DNA of 64,000 nucleotides from assembly GCF_900163755.1 (NCBI RefSeq), contig NZ_FUKI01000126.1, positions 62,001 to 126,000 on the forward strand, in the 5' to 3' direction. The notes under the pieces are model-generated. The model did not search any database, had not been told where the DNA came from, and was given only the letters and a program-made list of their open reading frames with translations. A program made the translations under genes and the position numbers. The DNA is from Crenothrix polyspora (GTDB lineage Bacteria > Pseudomonadota > Gammaproteobacteria > Methylococcales > Methylomonadaceae). Positions 8,622-17,355 of this stretch are shown in pieces. Each line of letters begins with the position of its first letter. Within the stretch, counting starts at the first letter, position 1.

Positions 8622-8885
8622 ATGAAAACAATATCTTCTGTGGAAGCACAAAATAATTTTGGAAATATGGTAGCCCTGATAAAAGAGGGTGAACCCGTGA
8701 CAGTAACACAGTACGGGAAACCGACCATGCTTATATTACCATACGCTATCGGTTCTGATGCTTTACGCCAATACAATGCACGGCGCATGGCTCAATTTAT
8801 GGACGCACTGCCACCTAGCAACCTTAACGCTCCAGAATTGACTGACGATGAACTGACCAAGCTTATCCATGAATTACGCCCGTAA
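8622..8885 (+). CDS. Phd/YefM-family antitoxin
   Basis: 87 residues. The N-terminal half (SSVEAQNNFGNMVALIKEGE, then PVTVTQYGKPTMLILPY) is the conserved Phd/YefM DNA-binding fold. The C-terminal tail (TDDELTKLIHELRP) is the likely toxin-binding segment. A sequence AGGATAAG lies just before the ATG as a ribosome-binding site. It overlaps the PIN toxin gene by 17 bp, the usual coupled arrangement, so antitoxin and toxin form one autoregulated operon. A paralogous but broken antitoxin lies on the opposite strand at 9292-9627. Confidence 0.85.
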   Translation: MKTISSVEAQNNFGNMVALIKEGEPVTVTQYGKPTMLILPYAIGSDALRQYNARRMAQFMDALPPSNLNAPELTDDELTKLIHELRP

Positions 8886-9288
8886 AAAAATTGTTTTTGA
8901 CACCAGCTCGCTTATCCCAATTTGTTTGTATCCTGAGCGAGCCCCAGCCCAAATTTTCAAACGAGCCATTTTCAATCATGATCTTTTTGCTTCAAGTGAA
9001 ACCATTACCGAGTTAATGGCAGTTTTGGCTCGCCCAAAGTTTGATGCGTGGCGCTCAGCTAACCAGCGTATGGCATGGGGTATTTTTTATCAATCGGTCG
9101 TTATTGTAATTGATTCGACCGTAAAAATTGATGATTGCCGTGATGTAAAAGACAATAAATTTTTAGAATTGGCAGTATCCGCCCAAGCGGACATTTTAAT
9201 TTCTAGTGACATCCACCTTTTGGAACTCCACCCCTATCGAAACATGGACATCATTAAGTTAAAGGACTTTGGAGAAAGATTTTTTTAA
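8869..9288 (+). CDS. PIN-domain toxin (COG1569-type), VapC-like ribonuclease
   Basis: 139 residues. PIN-fold acidic residues are present: Asp11 (KIVFDTSSL), Glu44/Glu48 (SSETITEL), Asp92/Asp95 (CRDVKDNKFLELA) and Asp114 (ISSDIHLL). This matches the family annotated as toxin component of a putative toxin-antitoxin system, PIN family. It is expected to cut RNA when freed from the overlapping YefM-type antitoxin. The pairing of a PIN toxin with a Phd/YefM-type antitoxin is common in this subfamily. Length and motifs are intact, so the pair may be functional. Confidence 0.85.
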   Translation: MNYARKKIVFDTSSLIPICLYPERAPAQIFKRAIFNHDLFASSETITELMAVLARPKFDAWRSANQRMAWGIFYQSVVIVIDSTVKIDDCRDVKDNKFLELAVSAQADILISSDIHLLELHPYRNMDIIKLKDFGERFF

Positions 9289-9291
9289 ATT

Positions 9292-9627
9292 TTACTGGGG
9301 TGCTTTCGTAAGATTACTGTGAAAATAAAAACAAAATGGCCGTAGCTCATGAACAAGGCGGTTAATGTCTTCTAGGGTGAGGCTTTCGGCTTCGTCATTT
9401 GTTGTTATGCTTTTCATGAAGTGTATCATTTGCTCCGCCCGGTACAGCCTCATGGCCTCCAGTCCAACTTCGTAAAGCAGGATCATAAGCGTGGGTTTGT
9501 TGTATTGGGTAACAACCACCCCTTCTCCACGGAGCACCGTATTAGTAACTTGCCCAAAGTTGTTTTGTACTTCACGGGAAGCTAAGGGACGTGCATGAAA
9601 TAACTTGAACAACTTAAACGCCACCAC
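9292..9627 (-). pseudogene. broken Phd/YefM-family antitoxin with MITE-derived N-terminus and lost toxin
   Basis: The frame is open for 111 codons, but only ASREVQNNFGQVTNTVLRGE to VHELRP is antitoxin sequence; it is clearly paralogous to the antitoxin at 8622-8885. The first 14 codons (MVAFKLFKLFHARP) are read from the end of an inverted-repeat element (family D, 9586-9684), so the native start has been lost. Beyond HELRP, where the PIN toxin should begin in an overlapping frame, only a short start-like ATG remains, and the sequence runs into the 3' end of the other PIN gene at 9288. The module is best read as a remnant antitoxin whose toxin has been deleted. Confidence 0.7.
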
Positions 9628-9684
9628 TGTTCGTGCTGAGCCTGTCGAAGCATGAACTTGCTCAAGTTATTTCGTGCGCGTTCC
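9586..9684. repeat. family D inverted-repeat element with one REP arm
   Basis: Left end GGGACGTGCATGAAATAACT (from 9586) and right end GTTATTTCGTGCGCGTTCC (to about 9684) are inverted relatives of about 25 bp. Between them (9624-9656) lies one arm of the REP-like sequence, GTTCGTGCTGAGCCTGTCGA. A second, partial relative of the right end with a degenerate REP arm occurs at about 58110-58171. The left end forms the start of the broken antitoxin frame. Confidence 0.55.
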
Positions 9685-9704
9685 TAAGGTTTTCATGGGT
9701 ATAC

Positions 9705-9840
9705 CTTAAGTGGCTACCAATCTAAAACGGGACAGCTTTAAAAAAGCCGTTCGTGGTGAGCTTGTCGAACCATGAACCACAAGTCCTTCGACAAGCTCAG
9801 GACGAACGGATGCCCCGTCTTAAATTGGTAGCCTCTTAAG
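9705..9840. repeat. family C inverted-repeat element carrying the 63-bp REP pair
   Basis: Terminal inverted repeats of about 27 bp: the left end begins CTTAAGTGGCTACCAATCTA (9705), the right end finishes TTGGTAGCCTCTTAAG (9840). The centre (9747-9809) is a 63-bp unit with two inverted REP arms, each containing GAGCTTGTCGAA or its complement. The same 63 bp occurs in perfect reverse complement at 12947-13009 on the other side of secA. Confidence 0.6.
9747..9809 (+). repeat. REP pair, copy 1 (upstream of secA)
   Basis: Begins CCGTTCGTGGTGAGCTTGTC and ends CTCAGGACGAACGG. It has two opposite-facing hairpin arms. The reverse complement is identical, base for base, to 12947-13009. Confidence 0.8.
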
Positions 9841-10016
9841 TTTAACTATTAGCGAAAATTATCATTATAGGTAAGATAGCTACAATCATAATAAATAGTT
9901 TGTTGTGCCTAATAAAAATAGGATTCAATAAGTTCAGTGCCTGGAGATCGGGCTAGCTTTCCAGATTGTCACAAATTTGTGGTGGCGTTTTATCTGTATC
10001 TCATAGCTAAAACGGT

Positions 10017-10022
10017 ATATAA
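10017..10022 (+). promoter_or_regulatory. possible -10 box for secA
   Basis: A perfect TATAAT lies about 50 bp before the secA start. No good -35 box is seen at the usual spacing, so this is only a candidate. Confidence 0.3.
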
Positions 10023-10070
10023 TCAAGTTATTTTGTTAAATCTTTTACTGAATTCATACCGGAAAAAAAC

Positions 10071-12779
10071 ATGTTGGGTAAGCTAGTCAAATTAGTGATA
10101 GGAAGCCGTAACGACAGGCTGGTCAAGAAGAAAAGAAAGCTGGTAAAAAGCATTAATGCTTTATCTTCTGAGTACGAAAACCTGTCTGAGGATGCTTTAA
10201 AAGCTAAAACTCAGCAGTTTCGTGACCGTTTGGCACAAGGAGAAAAACTCGACAATTTAATAGTAGAGGCCTTTGCAACCGTGCGAGAAGCCTCGGTACG
10301 CGTGTTTGGTATGCGGCATTTCGATGTGCAGCTTATCGGCGGTATGATTCTTCATGACGGCAAAATTGCCGAAATGAGAACCGGTGAAGGTAAAACCTTA
10401 ATGGCCACCTTGGCGGCGTATTTAAACGCCTTACCTGCCAATGGCGTACACGTTATTACTGTCAACGATTATCTAGCCAAGCGTGATTCGGCATGGATGG
10501 GTAAATTATACGGTTATCTGGGTTTGACTACCGGTGTTATTATCAGCCAAATGGATAATGAAGAGCGCCGCGTTGCTTACGCTGCCGACATTACTTACGG
10601 CACTAACAACGAATTTGGCTTTGATTATCTGCGCGATAACATGGCATTTACCATTCAACAAAAAGTTCAGCGCGAATTGAGTTTTGCTATTATCGACGAA
10701 GTCGATTCGATTTTGATTGACGAGGCCAGAACCCCGTTGATTATCTCCGGGTCTACCGAAGAAAATACTGAAATTTATATCAGAATTAATAACATAATAC
10801 CTTTATTGATTAAGCAGGAAAAAGAAGGTACGCCAGGGCATTACACGGTTGATGAAAAAACCCGTCAAGTGCATTTGTCAGAAGCAGGCCATGAGCGCAT
10901 AGAAGAGCTGATGGTTGAGCACGGTTTAATGTTAGACGGTAGCAGCTTGTACGATGCGTCTAATATTCGCTTGATGCACTATTTAAATGCTTCGCTACGC
11001 GCCAACGTATTGTATAGAAAAGATGTGGATTACATCATTACCAATGGCCAGGTTGTTATTGTAGATGAATTTACCGGTCGTATTATGACTGGTCGTCGCT
11101 GGGGCGAGGGCTTGCACCAAGCCATTGAAGCCAAAGAAAGAGTGCCGATTCAAAACGAAAACCAAACGCTGGCATCCATTACCTTTCAAAACTATTTCCG
11201 TCTGTATCACAAACTGTCTGGCATGACCGGCACTGCGGATACCGAAGCGTTTGAGTTGAATAAAATTTACGGCTTGGAAGTTATTGTTATTCCCACTCAT
11301 CGCAATATGATCCGTAAAGACATGGGTGATATGGTGTATTTGACTACCGATGAAAAGTACAATGCGGTGGTCAATGACATTAAACGCTGTGTGGAAAAAC
11401 AACAGCCGGTGTTGGTAGGTACTACGTCGATTGAAAATTCGGAACGTATATCTAATTTACTGAAGCTGCAAGGTGTTCCGCACGAGGTTCTGAATGCTAA
11501 GCAGCATGAGCGGGAAGCGTATATTATTTCACAAGCAGGGCAACCCAGCGCGGTAACCATTGCTACCAATATGGCAGGTCGTGGTACCGATATTGTGTTG
11601 GGGGGTAATCTGGATGCAGAATTAGCCGCCTTGGATAGTTCAGCCAGTACTGCACAAATGCAGCAGATACGTGACGCTTGGCAAGAACGCCATAATCAAG
11701 TGGTTGCCAGTGGTGGTTTGCATGTGATTGGCTCAGAGCGGCATGAGTCACGTCGTATTGATAACCAGTTACGTGGCCGTTCTGGACGGCAGGGCGATCC
11801 TGGTTCAACTCGTTTTTACTTATCTTTGCAAGATGATTTAATGCGTATTTTTGCATCAGACCGTGTTGCGGGGCTGATGAAAAAACTGGGTATGGGGGAT
11901 GGTGAAGCTATTGAACACCCTTGGGTAACCCGATCTATTGAAAATGCCCAGCACAAAGTTGAAGCGCGTAACTTTGATGTCCGTAAAGAAATTTTAGCTT
12001 ACGACGACGTGGCTAACGATCAGCGTAAAGTAGTGTATGCCCAGCGTAACGAGCTAATGGCAGCTGAAGAAGTGTCGGACATTATTACCTCCATACGCGA
12101 AGATGTGGTCAATAATTTGATTACCCAATATATTCCGCCTAAAACAATGGCAGAGCAGTGGAATATTCAGGGCTTGGAAGACCATATTTTGCAGGAGTTT
12201 AACGTTGAAGTGCCTGTGACACAGATGTTTAAGGAAAATAAAGCCTTAAATGAAACTGCATTACGGGCGGGTGTCATTAAAATTTTAGAAGACAGCCACA
12301 AAGACAAAGAGCAGCAAATTTCCACAGAGGTCATGCAGCATTTTGAAAAGTCGGTCATGCTGCAAGTGTTAGACAATAGTTGGAAAGAACATTTGTCAGC
12401 AATGGATTATTTGCGCCAAGGCATTCATTTTAGAGGGTATGCGCAAAAAGATCCTAAGCAGGAATACAAACGTGAAGCCTTTGAAATGTTCACCAGTTTG
12501 CTGGATCGTATTAAGTACGAGGTCATCAGCATCTTATTTAAAGTCAATGTGGCTGATGATGAAGATGTGCAGGCGATTGATGATCAAATGCACTTGCCTA
12601 AGGACATGCACTTTGATCATGCCTTAGCGCCTTCCATAGATGATTATGACAGCGCTCAAGGTAATTTATTGGGTCAAGATGAATTGCCCATACTTAATAA
12701 TGCTAACGTAGGTCGTAACGATCCTTGTCCGTGTGGATCGGGGCTTAAGTTTAAGCAATGTCACGGTAAAATCAGTTAA
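10071..12779 (+). CDS. secA: protein translocase ATPase SecA
   Basis: 902 residues, the normal length for a gammaproteobacterial SecA. Visible parts include the nucleotide-binding motif MRTGEGKT (Gly105-Thr109), the DEAD-like [44 protein letters not shown] and the [11 protein letters not shown] helicase motif VI. The C-terminal zinc-binding tail is [17 protein letters not shown]. SecA binds preproteins and drives them through SecYEG at the inner membrane. The ribosome-binding region is GGAAAAAAAC before the ATG. It stands alone, without the usual cell-division genes upstream, and is flanked on both sides by repeat elements that share a 63-bp inverted REP pair. Confidence 0.98.
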   Translation: MLGKLVKLVIGSRNDRLVKKKRKLVKSINALSSEYENLSEDALKAKTQQFRDRLAQGEKLDNLIVEAFATVREASVRVFGMRHFDVQLIGGMILHDGKIAEMRTGEGKTLMATLAAYLNALPANGVHVITVNDYLAKRDSAWMGKLYGYLGLTTGVIISQMDNEERRVAYAADITYGTNNEFGFDYLRDNMAFTIQQKVQRELSFAIIDEVDSILIDEARTPLIISGSTEENTEIYIRINNIIPLLIKQEKEGTPGHYTVDEKTRQVHLSEAGHERIEELMVEHGLMLDGSSLYDASNIRLMHYLNASLRANVLYRKDVDYIITNGQVVIVDEFTGRIMTGRRWGEGLHQAIEAKERVPIQNENQTLASITFQNYFRLYHKLSGMTGTADTEAFELNKIYGLEVIVIPTHRNMIRKDMGDMVYLTTDEKYNAVVNDIKRCVEKQQPVLVGTTSIENSERISNLLKLQGVPHEVLNAKQHEREAYIISQAGQPSAVTIATNMAGRGTDIVLGGNLDAELAALDSSASTAQMQQIRDAWQERHNQVVASGGLHVIGSERHESRRIDNQLRGRSGRQGDPGSTRFYLSLQDDLMRIFASDRVAGLMKKLGMGDGEAIEHPWVTRSIENAQHKVEARNFDVRKEILAYDDVANDQRKVVYAQRNELMAAEEVSDIITSIREDVVNNLITQYIPPKTMAEQWNIQGLEDHILQEFNVEVPVTQMFKENKALNETALRAGVIKILEDSHKDKEQQISTEVMQHFEKSVMLQVLDNSWKEHLSAMDYLRQGIHFRGYAQKDPKQEYKREAFEMFTSLLDRIKYEVISILFKVNVADDEDVQAIDDQMHLPKDMHFDHALAPSIDDYDSAQGNLLGQDELPILNNANVGRNDPCPCGSGLKFKQCHGKIS

Positions 12780-12788
12780 AATTAACTG

Positions 12789-12903
12789 GCACTTAGTTAA
12801 TCTTGATATGTCAGGTATATTTTTGACCGGTGTGAGACCTACGAGGTTTTAAAAACCTCGTAGGTCTTTAATAGCATCCAACAGAATAATATTGACTGAG
12901 TAC
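12789..12903. repeat. family B inverted-repeat element, copy B1 (30-bp palindrome core)
   Basis: The ends are imperfect inverted copies (CACTTAGTTAATCTTG on the left, ATTGACTGAGTAC on the right). The centre holds a palindrome of about 30 bp, GACCTACGAGGTTTT followed by AAAACCTCGTAGGTC. It lies just after the secA stop, where the hairpin could also slow transcription, although no T-run follows. Related copies are at 21954-22068 and 57803-57916. Confidence 0.65.
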
Positions 12904-12904
12904 T

Positions 12905-13052
12905 AGTACTTAGTCATTTTTACTTTGTCGAGTACTATAAAATACTCCGTTCGTCCTGAGCTTGTCGAAGGACTTGTGGTTCATGGTTCGACAAGCTCAC
13001 CACGAACGGTTTTTTAAAATTCACACTCGCCAAAATAAAATTGACTGAGTAC
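12905..13052. repeat. family B inverted-repeat element with REP core (copy Bc)
   Basis: The left flank (AGTACTTAGTCA...GAGTACTATAAAATACT) and right flank (CACTCGCCAAAATAAAATTG then ACTGAGTAC) match the two flanks of the other family B copies. The middle is the 63-bp REP pair (12947-13009) in place of the 30-bp palindrome. It lies in tandem with copy B1, separated by about one base. Confidence 0.6.
12947..13009 (-). repeat. REP pair, copy 2 (downstream of secA)
   Basis: Begins CCGTTCGTCCTGAGCTTGTC and ends CTCACCACGAACGG. It is the exact reverse complement of 9747-9809. Confidence 0.8.
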
Positions 13053-13132
13053 GTATCCTTGGGTTAACCGTTTAATGTTAACCCAGCGTGTTTTTAGCCA
13101 GTGCGATTACTTACATTAAAACGCCGCTCACC

Positions 13133-16100
13133 TCACCTATATTTAACCAACACCGCATTAGCCCCCAACAATACTTTCAACTGTCCAAGCAACACATCAG
13201 TCGGATTAATTCGCCACTGGTCGCCAAACTGCACATTAGCCTGCTCAGTTGCCGTACTGTAAGTAAGTATAATAGGACATGTCCCCCCAGAAAACGGCTG
13301 TAACACGGCCTTTAATTTGGCCATGAATACCTCAGGTGCCAAGGTATTTTCCGCTGCATCCCAGCTTAGCTGAATATGCCGTGCAAACACCACCCGTGCC
13401 TGGTCGATATTGTAGAGCTTGTCGGCATTCAAGCGCAACGTACCCAAATAATCATCTACGCCCAACTCACCTTCAGCCACTAACAAGCTGTCACGGACAA
13501 AAATATCGCGGTAGCTGTCATACACAGGCCCAAAGGCCGCTACTTCCAATCGACCCGTTTTATCATCCAGGGTAGCAAAGCCCATCGTTTTACCGTTTTT
13601 AGTTTGCCGAGTACGCACTTCCACCACCAAACCTGCTACCCGCACATTCATCTTGCCCTTGGAACGCTCCATTTTTTCCAATAAGGCCGCAATACTGCTT
13701 TGGGTAAATTGCTGTAATTCCGGCAAATATTGCTCAATGGGATGGCCAGTTAAAAACAAACCCAAAGTCAGCTTTTCCGCTGCCAGGCGTTCGTTTTCAG
13801 TCCACGGTTCTACGGTGCTTGCGTAAGCGGCGTTTTCAGACTCATTGGCAGACTCCGACATTAAACCAAACAAATCATCCTGACCGGTTTGCGCCATTTT
13901 ACCGTGTTGTTCGGCCACTTTTAACGCCATCGGCAATTCTGCCAGATGCGCGGCGCGGTTATCGTCAAACACATCAAAGGCACCGGCACGGATCAGGGCT
14001 TCCAGTACACGGCGATTAAATTTACGCAAATCCACTCGCTGGCATAAATCGTACAAGCCCGTAAAATCAGCGTGTGCAGCACGGTTTTCCAGCATATCTT
14101 CAATAGCGGCCTGTCCCACGCCTTTTACAGCACCCAGCCCATACACAATATGGCCTTGGGCATCCACAGTAAAACGGTAGTTAGATACGTTAATATCAGG
14201 CGGACAAATCACCAGCTTCATTTGCCGACATTCTTCAATCAATACCACCACCTTGTCGGTGTTGTCCATGTCCGATGACAACACCGCCGCCATAAATTCG
14301 GCCGGATAATGGGTTTTTAGCCACGCGGTTTGATACGCCACCAACGCATACGCGGCACTGTGGCTTTTATTAAAACCGTAACCGGCAAACTTTTCCATCA
14401 AATCGAACACATAGGTGGCGATTTTCTCATCAATCTGATTAGCAATTGCGCCCGTGGTGAATTTTTCACGCTCCTTGGCCATTTCCTCGGCTTTCTTTTT
14501 CCCCATGGCTCTTCGAAGCATATCCGCCCCACCCAGGGTATAACTGGCCAGCTCACGGGCAATCTGCATCACCTGTTCCTGATACAAAATAACGCCGTTA
14601 GTCGGTTTTAAGATAGGTTCTAGCCAGGTATGGGCATACACCGCCTTCGTGCCGTGCTTGACGTTAATATAATCATCCACCATGCCAGACTCCAACGGCC
14701 CTGGGCGAAACAACGCCACCAAGGCGATAATGTCATCAAAACAATCGGGTTTGAGCTTTTTAATCAGCTCTTTCATGCCGCGCGATTCCAACTGGAACAC
14801 GGCGGTGGTCAAGCCGTATTTTAATAGCTCGTAAGTTGGCGCATCATCGCGTGCAATCAGCGTAATATCGACTAACGCGGCGTTAGTTTGCTGTTTTTTA
14901 AGGTTGATGGTTTGCAGCGCCCAATCAATAATGGTCAGTGTGCGCAGCCCCAAAAAGTCAAACTTGACCAAGCCGACCGCTTCCACGTCGTCTTTATCAA
15001 ATTGCGTAACCAGATTACCACCGCCTTGCTCGCAATACAGCGGGGTAAAATCAGTCAGCTTGGTGGGCGAAATCACCACCCCACCGGCGTGTTTTCCGGC
15101 ATTTCTGACCGTGCCTTCCAGGCTCAAGCACATATCAAGCAGCGCTTTGACTTCTTCTTCGCTGTCGTAAAGGAGCTTAAGATCAGGGCTGTCTTGCAGC
15201 GCTTTGGTCAGCGTCATGCCGATTTCAAACGGCACCAATTTAGCCAAGCGATCCACAAAACCATAGGCATGGCCTAATACTCGCCCGACATCACGGATTA
15301 CCGCTTTGGCGGCCATCGAGCCATAAGTGATGATCTGTGCGACATGGTCGCGGCCATAATGCCGTGCCACGTAATCAATCACCTCATCGCGCCGATCCAT
15401 GCAAAAGTCGATGTCAAAGTCGGGCATGGATACCCGTTCGGGGTTTAAAAACCGTTCGAACAACAAATCAAATTCAATGGGATCCAAATCGGTAATTTTA
15501 AGCGCATACGCCACCAATGAACCCGCACCGGAGCCGCGTCCTGGCCCTACCGGAATCAGCTGATTTTTTGCCCATTGGATAAAATCGGCAACAATCATAA
15601 AATAGCCGGGAAAACCCATTTGGGTAATCATCTTCAGCTCAAAATCCAGGCGCTCATAGTAGACAAGACGATTTTCCGCATCCGTGCCTTTACCCACAGC
15701 GGGCGAATGCGTCAGACGCTCTTCCAAACCTTTTAACGCGGCTTCGCCCATCACGTCACCGAGCGTCATACCTTCTGGTACGGGGAAATCGGGCAGAAAA
15801 TTTTTACCCAGTGTTAAGGTTAAATTACAACGCTTGGCAATCTCGACAGAATTTTCCAAGGCTTCGGGAATATCGGCAAATAGCGCTAACATTTCCTCTG
15901 TACTGCGTAAGTATTGCTGGTTAGTGTAGTCTTTGGGTCTACGCGCATCATCCAGCACGCGGCTCTGGTTGATGCACACGCGGATTTCATGGGCGGCAAA
16001 ATCCTTGGCGTGGATGAAACGCACATCATTGGTGGCCACTACCGGCAAGTCCAGCTCTAGCGCCAACGCTACCGCTGCGGCGATATAACGCTCTTCATCG

Positions 16101-16624
16101 GGTTTACCGACGCGTTGCAGCTCCAGATAAAAGCTGTCTTTGAACAATCTCTGCCAGAAAACAGTCAACCTTTTGGCGGCATCCATTTTTTCCACCAATA
16201 ACGCGCGGCCGATATCGCCATCCATTGCACCAGACAGTGCAATCAAACCGCTGTGATTATCTTCTATCCATTCATAACGCAGCATGGGCACGCCCTGATG
16301 CTGGCCTTCTTGATAGGCTTTGGAAATTAACTCAGTGAGGGTGATATAGCCTTGGTGATTATTGACCAGTAAGCTTAAGCGGTAAGGGCTAGCAGGATCT
16401 TCGACGTTGAAAATCAATACGTCAGCACCCGCAATAGGTTTTATACCCAGCCCTAACGCGGCTTTATAAAACTTAACCAGGCCAAACAAATTGGCGTGAT
16501 CCGTTACTGCGATCGCTGGCATGTTTAGTTCAGCTAGCCGCTTAATCAGTGGTTTTATTTTAACAATGCCGTCTACCAGCGAAAATTCGGTGTGGAGTCT
16601 TAAATGGATAAAAGCAGGTTGCAT
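13133..16624 (-). CDS. dnaE: DNA polymerase III alpha subunit
   Basis: 1163 residues, normal for DnaE1. The N-terminal PHP domain starts FIHLRLHTEFSLVDG and continues AVTDHANLFG. The polymerase active site reads PDFDIDFCMDRRDEVIDYV, with Asp402 and Asp404 as the catalytic pair. GPGRGSGAGSLVAYAL, the NKSHSAAYALVAYQTAWLK region and an OB-fold near the C-terminus (RVAGLVVEVRTRQTKNGKTM) are all present. It is the replicative polymerase of the chromosome. The gene converges with secA; the intervening 350 bp is filled with repeat elements. No accA or lpx gene lies next to it, unlike in enterics. Confidence 0.98.
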   Translation of the reverse strand: MQPAFIHLRLHTEFSLVDGIVKIKPLIKRLAELNMPAIAVTDHANLFGLVKFYKAALGLGIKPIAGADVLIFNVEDPASPYRLSLLVNNHQGYITLTELISKAYQEGQHQGVPMLRYEWIEDNHSGLIALSGAMDGDIGRALLVEKMDAAKRLTVFWQRLFKDSFYLELQRVGKPDEERYIAAAVALALELDLPVVATNDVRFIHAKDFAAHEIRVCINQSRVLDDARRPKDYTNQQYLRSTEEMLALFADIPEALENSVEIAKRCNLTLTLGKNFLPDFPVPEGMTLGDVMGEAALKGLEERLTHSPAVGKGTDAENRLVYYERLDFELKMITQMGFPGYFMIVADFIQWAKNQLIPVGPGRGSGAGSLVAYALKITDLDPIEFDLLFERFLNPERVSMPDFDIDFCMDRRDEVIDYVARHYGRDHVAQIITYGSMAAKAVIRDVGRVLGHAYGFVDRLAKLVPFEIGMTLTKALQDSPDLKLLYDSEEEVKALLDMCLSLEGTVRNAGKHAGGVVISPTKLTDFTPLYCEQGGGNLVTQFDKDDVEAVGLVKFDFLGLRTLTIIDWALQTINLKKQQTNAALVDITLIARDDAPTYELLKYGLTTAVFQLESRGMKELIKKLKPDCFDDIIALVALFRPGPLESGMVDDYINVKHGTKAVYAHTWLEPILKPTNGVILYQEQVMQIARELASYTLGGADMLRRAMGKKKAEEMAKEREKFTTGAIANQIDEKIATYVFDLMEKFAGYGFNKSHSAAYALVAYQTAWLKTHYPAEFMAAVLSSDMDNTDKVVVLIEECRQMKLVICPPDINVSNYRFTVDAQGHIVYGLGAVKGVGQAAIEDMLENRAAHADFTGLYDLCQRVDLRKFNRRVLEALIRAGAFDVFDDNRAAHLAELPMALKVAEQHGKMAQTGQDDLFGLMSESANESENAAYASTVEPWTENERLAAEKLTLGLFLTGHPIEQYLPELQQFTQSSIAALLEKMERSKGKMNVRVAGLVVEVRTRQTKNGKTMGFATLDDKTGRLEVAAFGPVYDSYRDIFVRDSLLVAEGELGVDDYLGTLRLNADKLYNIDQARVVFARHIQLSWDAAENTLAPEVFMAKLKAVLQPFSGGTCPIILTYSTATEQANVQFGDQWRINPTDVLLGQLKVLLGANAVLVKYR

Positions 16625-16929
16625 AGAATTGGATAATAAACCGATTGGAAACGAGCAACACTATACATCAAAACAGTATTTTAAACGGCAAACAGTGCCG
16701 CTGTGTGTCATGTGCAGTGACAAAGTCCCCCAGTGATTAAGTAGCGATTCAATGCCACAGTCAATAACATGTGCAGTTGGTTTTACAAGAACAGGAGGAA
16801 TCTTAAACGCCTATTTTTGTAAAAAATATCTGTAAAAAACAGTAAGATAATTTACATAATAAAAAAAACTACATACTATAAGCATAGGCCTACACGGTAG
16901 GCTGTTCATATAAAATAGGAGTCCATTAC

Positions 16930-17034
16930 ATGCTTGTAAAGAATAGAAGATTATTTATTATTTTTTTGGTGTTAGGCGTTGCCAGTATCGTCAGTAGCTG
17001 CATGACGCTGGCGTTACTTAACTTAATCGGCTAA
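16930..17034 (+). CDS. possible 34-residue membrane or lipoprotein mini-gene
   Basis: The ATG at 16930 is preceded by TAGGAGTCC, a good ribosome-binding site at normal spacing. The product has a basic start (MLVKNRR), a hydrophobic stretch (LFIIFLVLGVASIV), then SSCMTLALLNLIG. VSSC would serve as a lipobox (Cys24); alternatively the peptide is a single-pass membrane protein. Nothing known is recognised. The next 270 bp are rich in hairpins. The clear ribosome-binding site and good signal-like composition support reality; no homologue comparison was possible. Confidence 0.4.
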   Translation: MLVKNRRLFIIFLVLGVASIVSSCMTLALLNLIG

Positions 17035-17048
17035 TGATTGCTGATAGA

Positions 17049-17294
17049 CACTATATCGCACTGTATATAGTGATGACGTGAGTTTTTTATGACTATTCAT
17101 AGGCAAGAACCGCAGACCACTCATGGGTTTGTGTATGAAAAATAGTGGTCGACGGTGTATTTCAAAGTAGCTTTAAATACACTGTTGTCGTCCATCTATC
17201 AATTAGAAAAATAATTGTCGCTGAACAGCACACTGTTGAGTTCGGCGCTGCTGAGTATTGTGTCGTCATAATACGCATTTATCGTCAGGATGCG
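17049..17294. other. hairpin-rich intergenic region, possible structured RNA
   Basis: Several stem-loops follow one another. 17049-17072 pairs CACTATAT with ATATAGTG. 17115-17150 pairs GACCACT with AGTGGTC. 17155-17182 is the strongest, pairing GTGTATTT with AAATACAC and then AAAG with CTTT around a 3-base loop. 17224-17237 pairs AACAG with CTGTT, and 17274-17294 pairs CGCAT with ATGCG. No reading frame spans them. They could belong to a small RNA, a long 3' untranslated region of the mini-gene, or a decayed element. Confidence 0.35.
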
Positions 17295-17355
17295 ATAGGG
17301 CAGCACGATGCCTCAAGCTGATTTGCTGTGCAAAAGCCGTGCTGAGCTTATATGC

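Noticed and set aside
10995-11856. Three long open frames opposite secA (10995-11402, 11297-11569, 11563-11856).
   Set aside because: They are antisense shadows of a well-conserved gene and have no recognisable product or ribosome-binding site.
12836-12868. Family B palindrome after secA taken as a dedicated terminator.
   Set aside because: The same palindrome occurs at 22010 and 57838 as part of a dispersed element, and no T-run follows; any terminator role is secondary.
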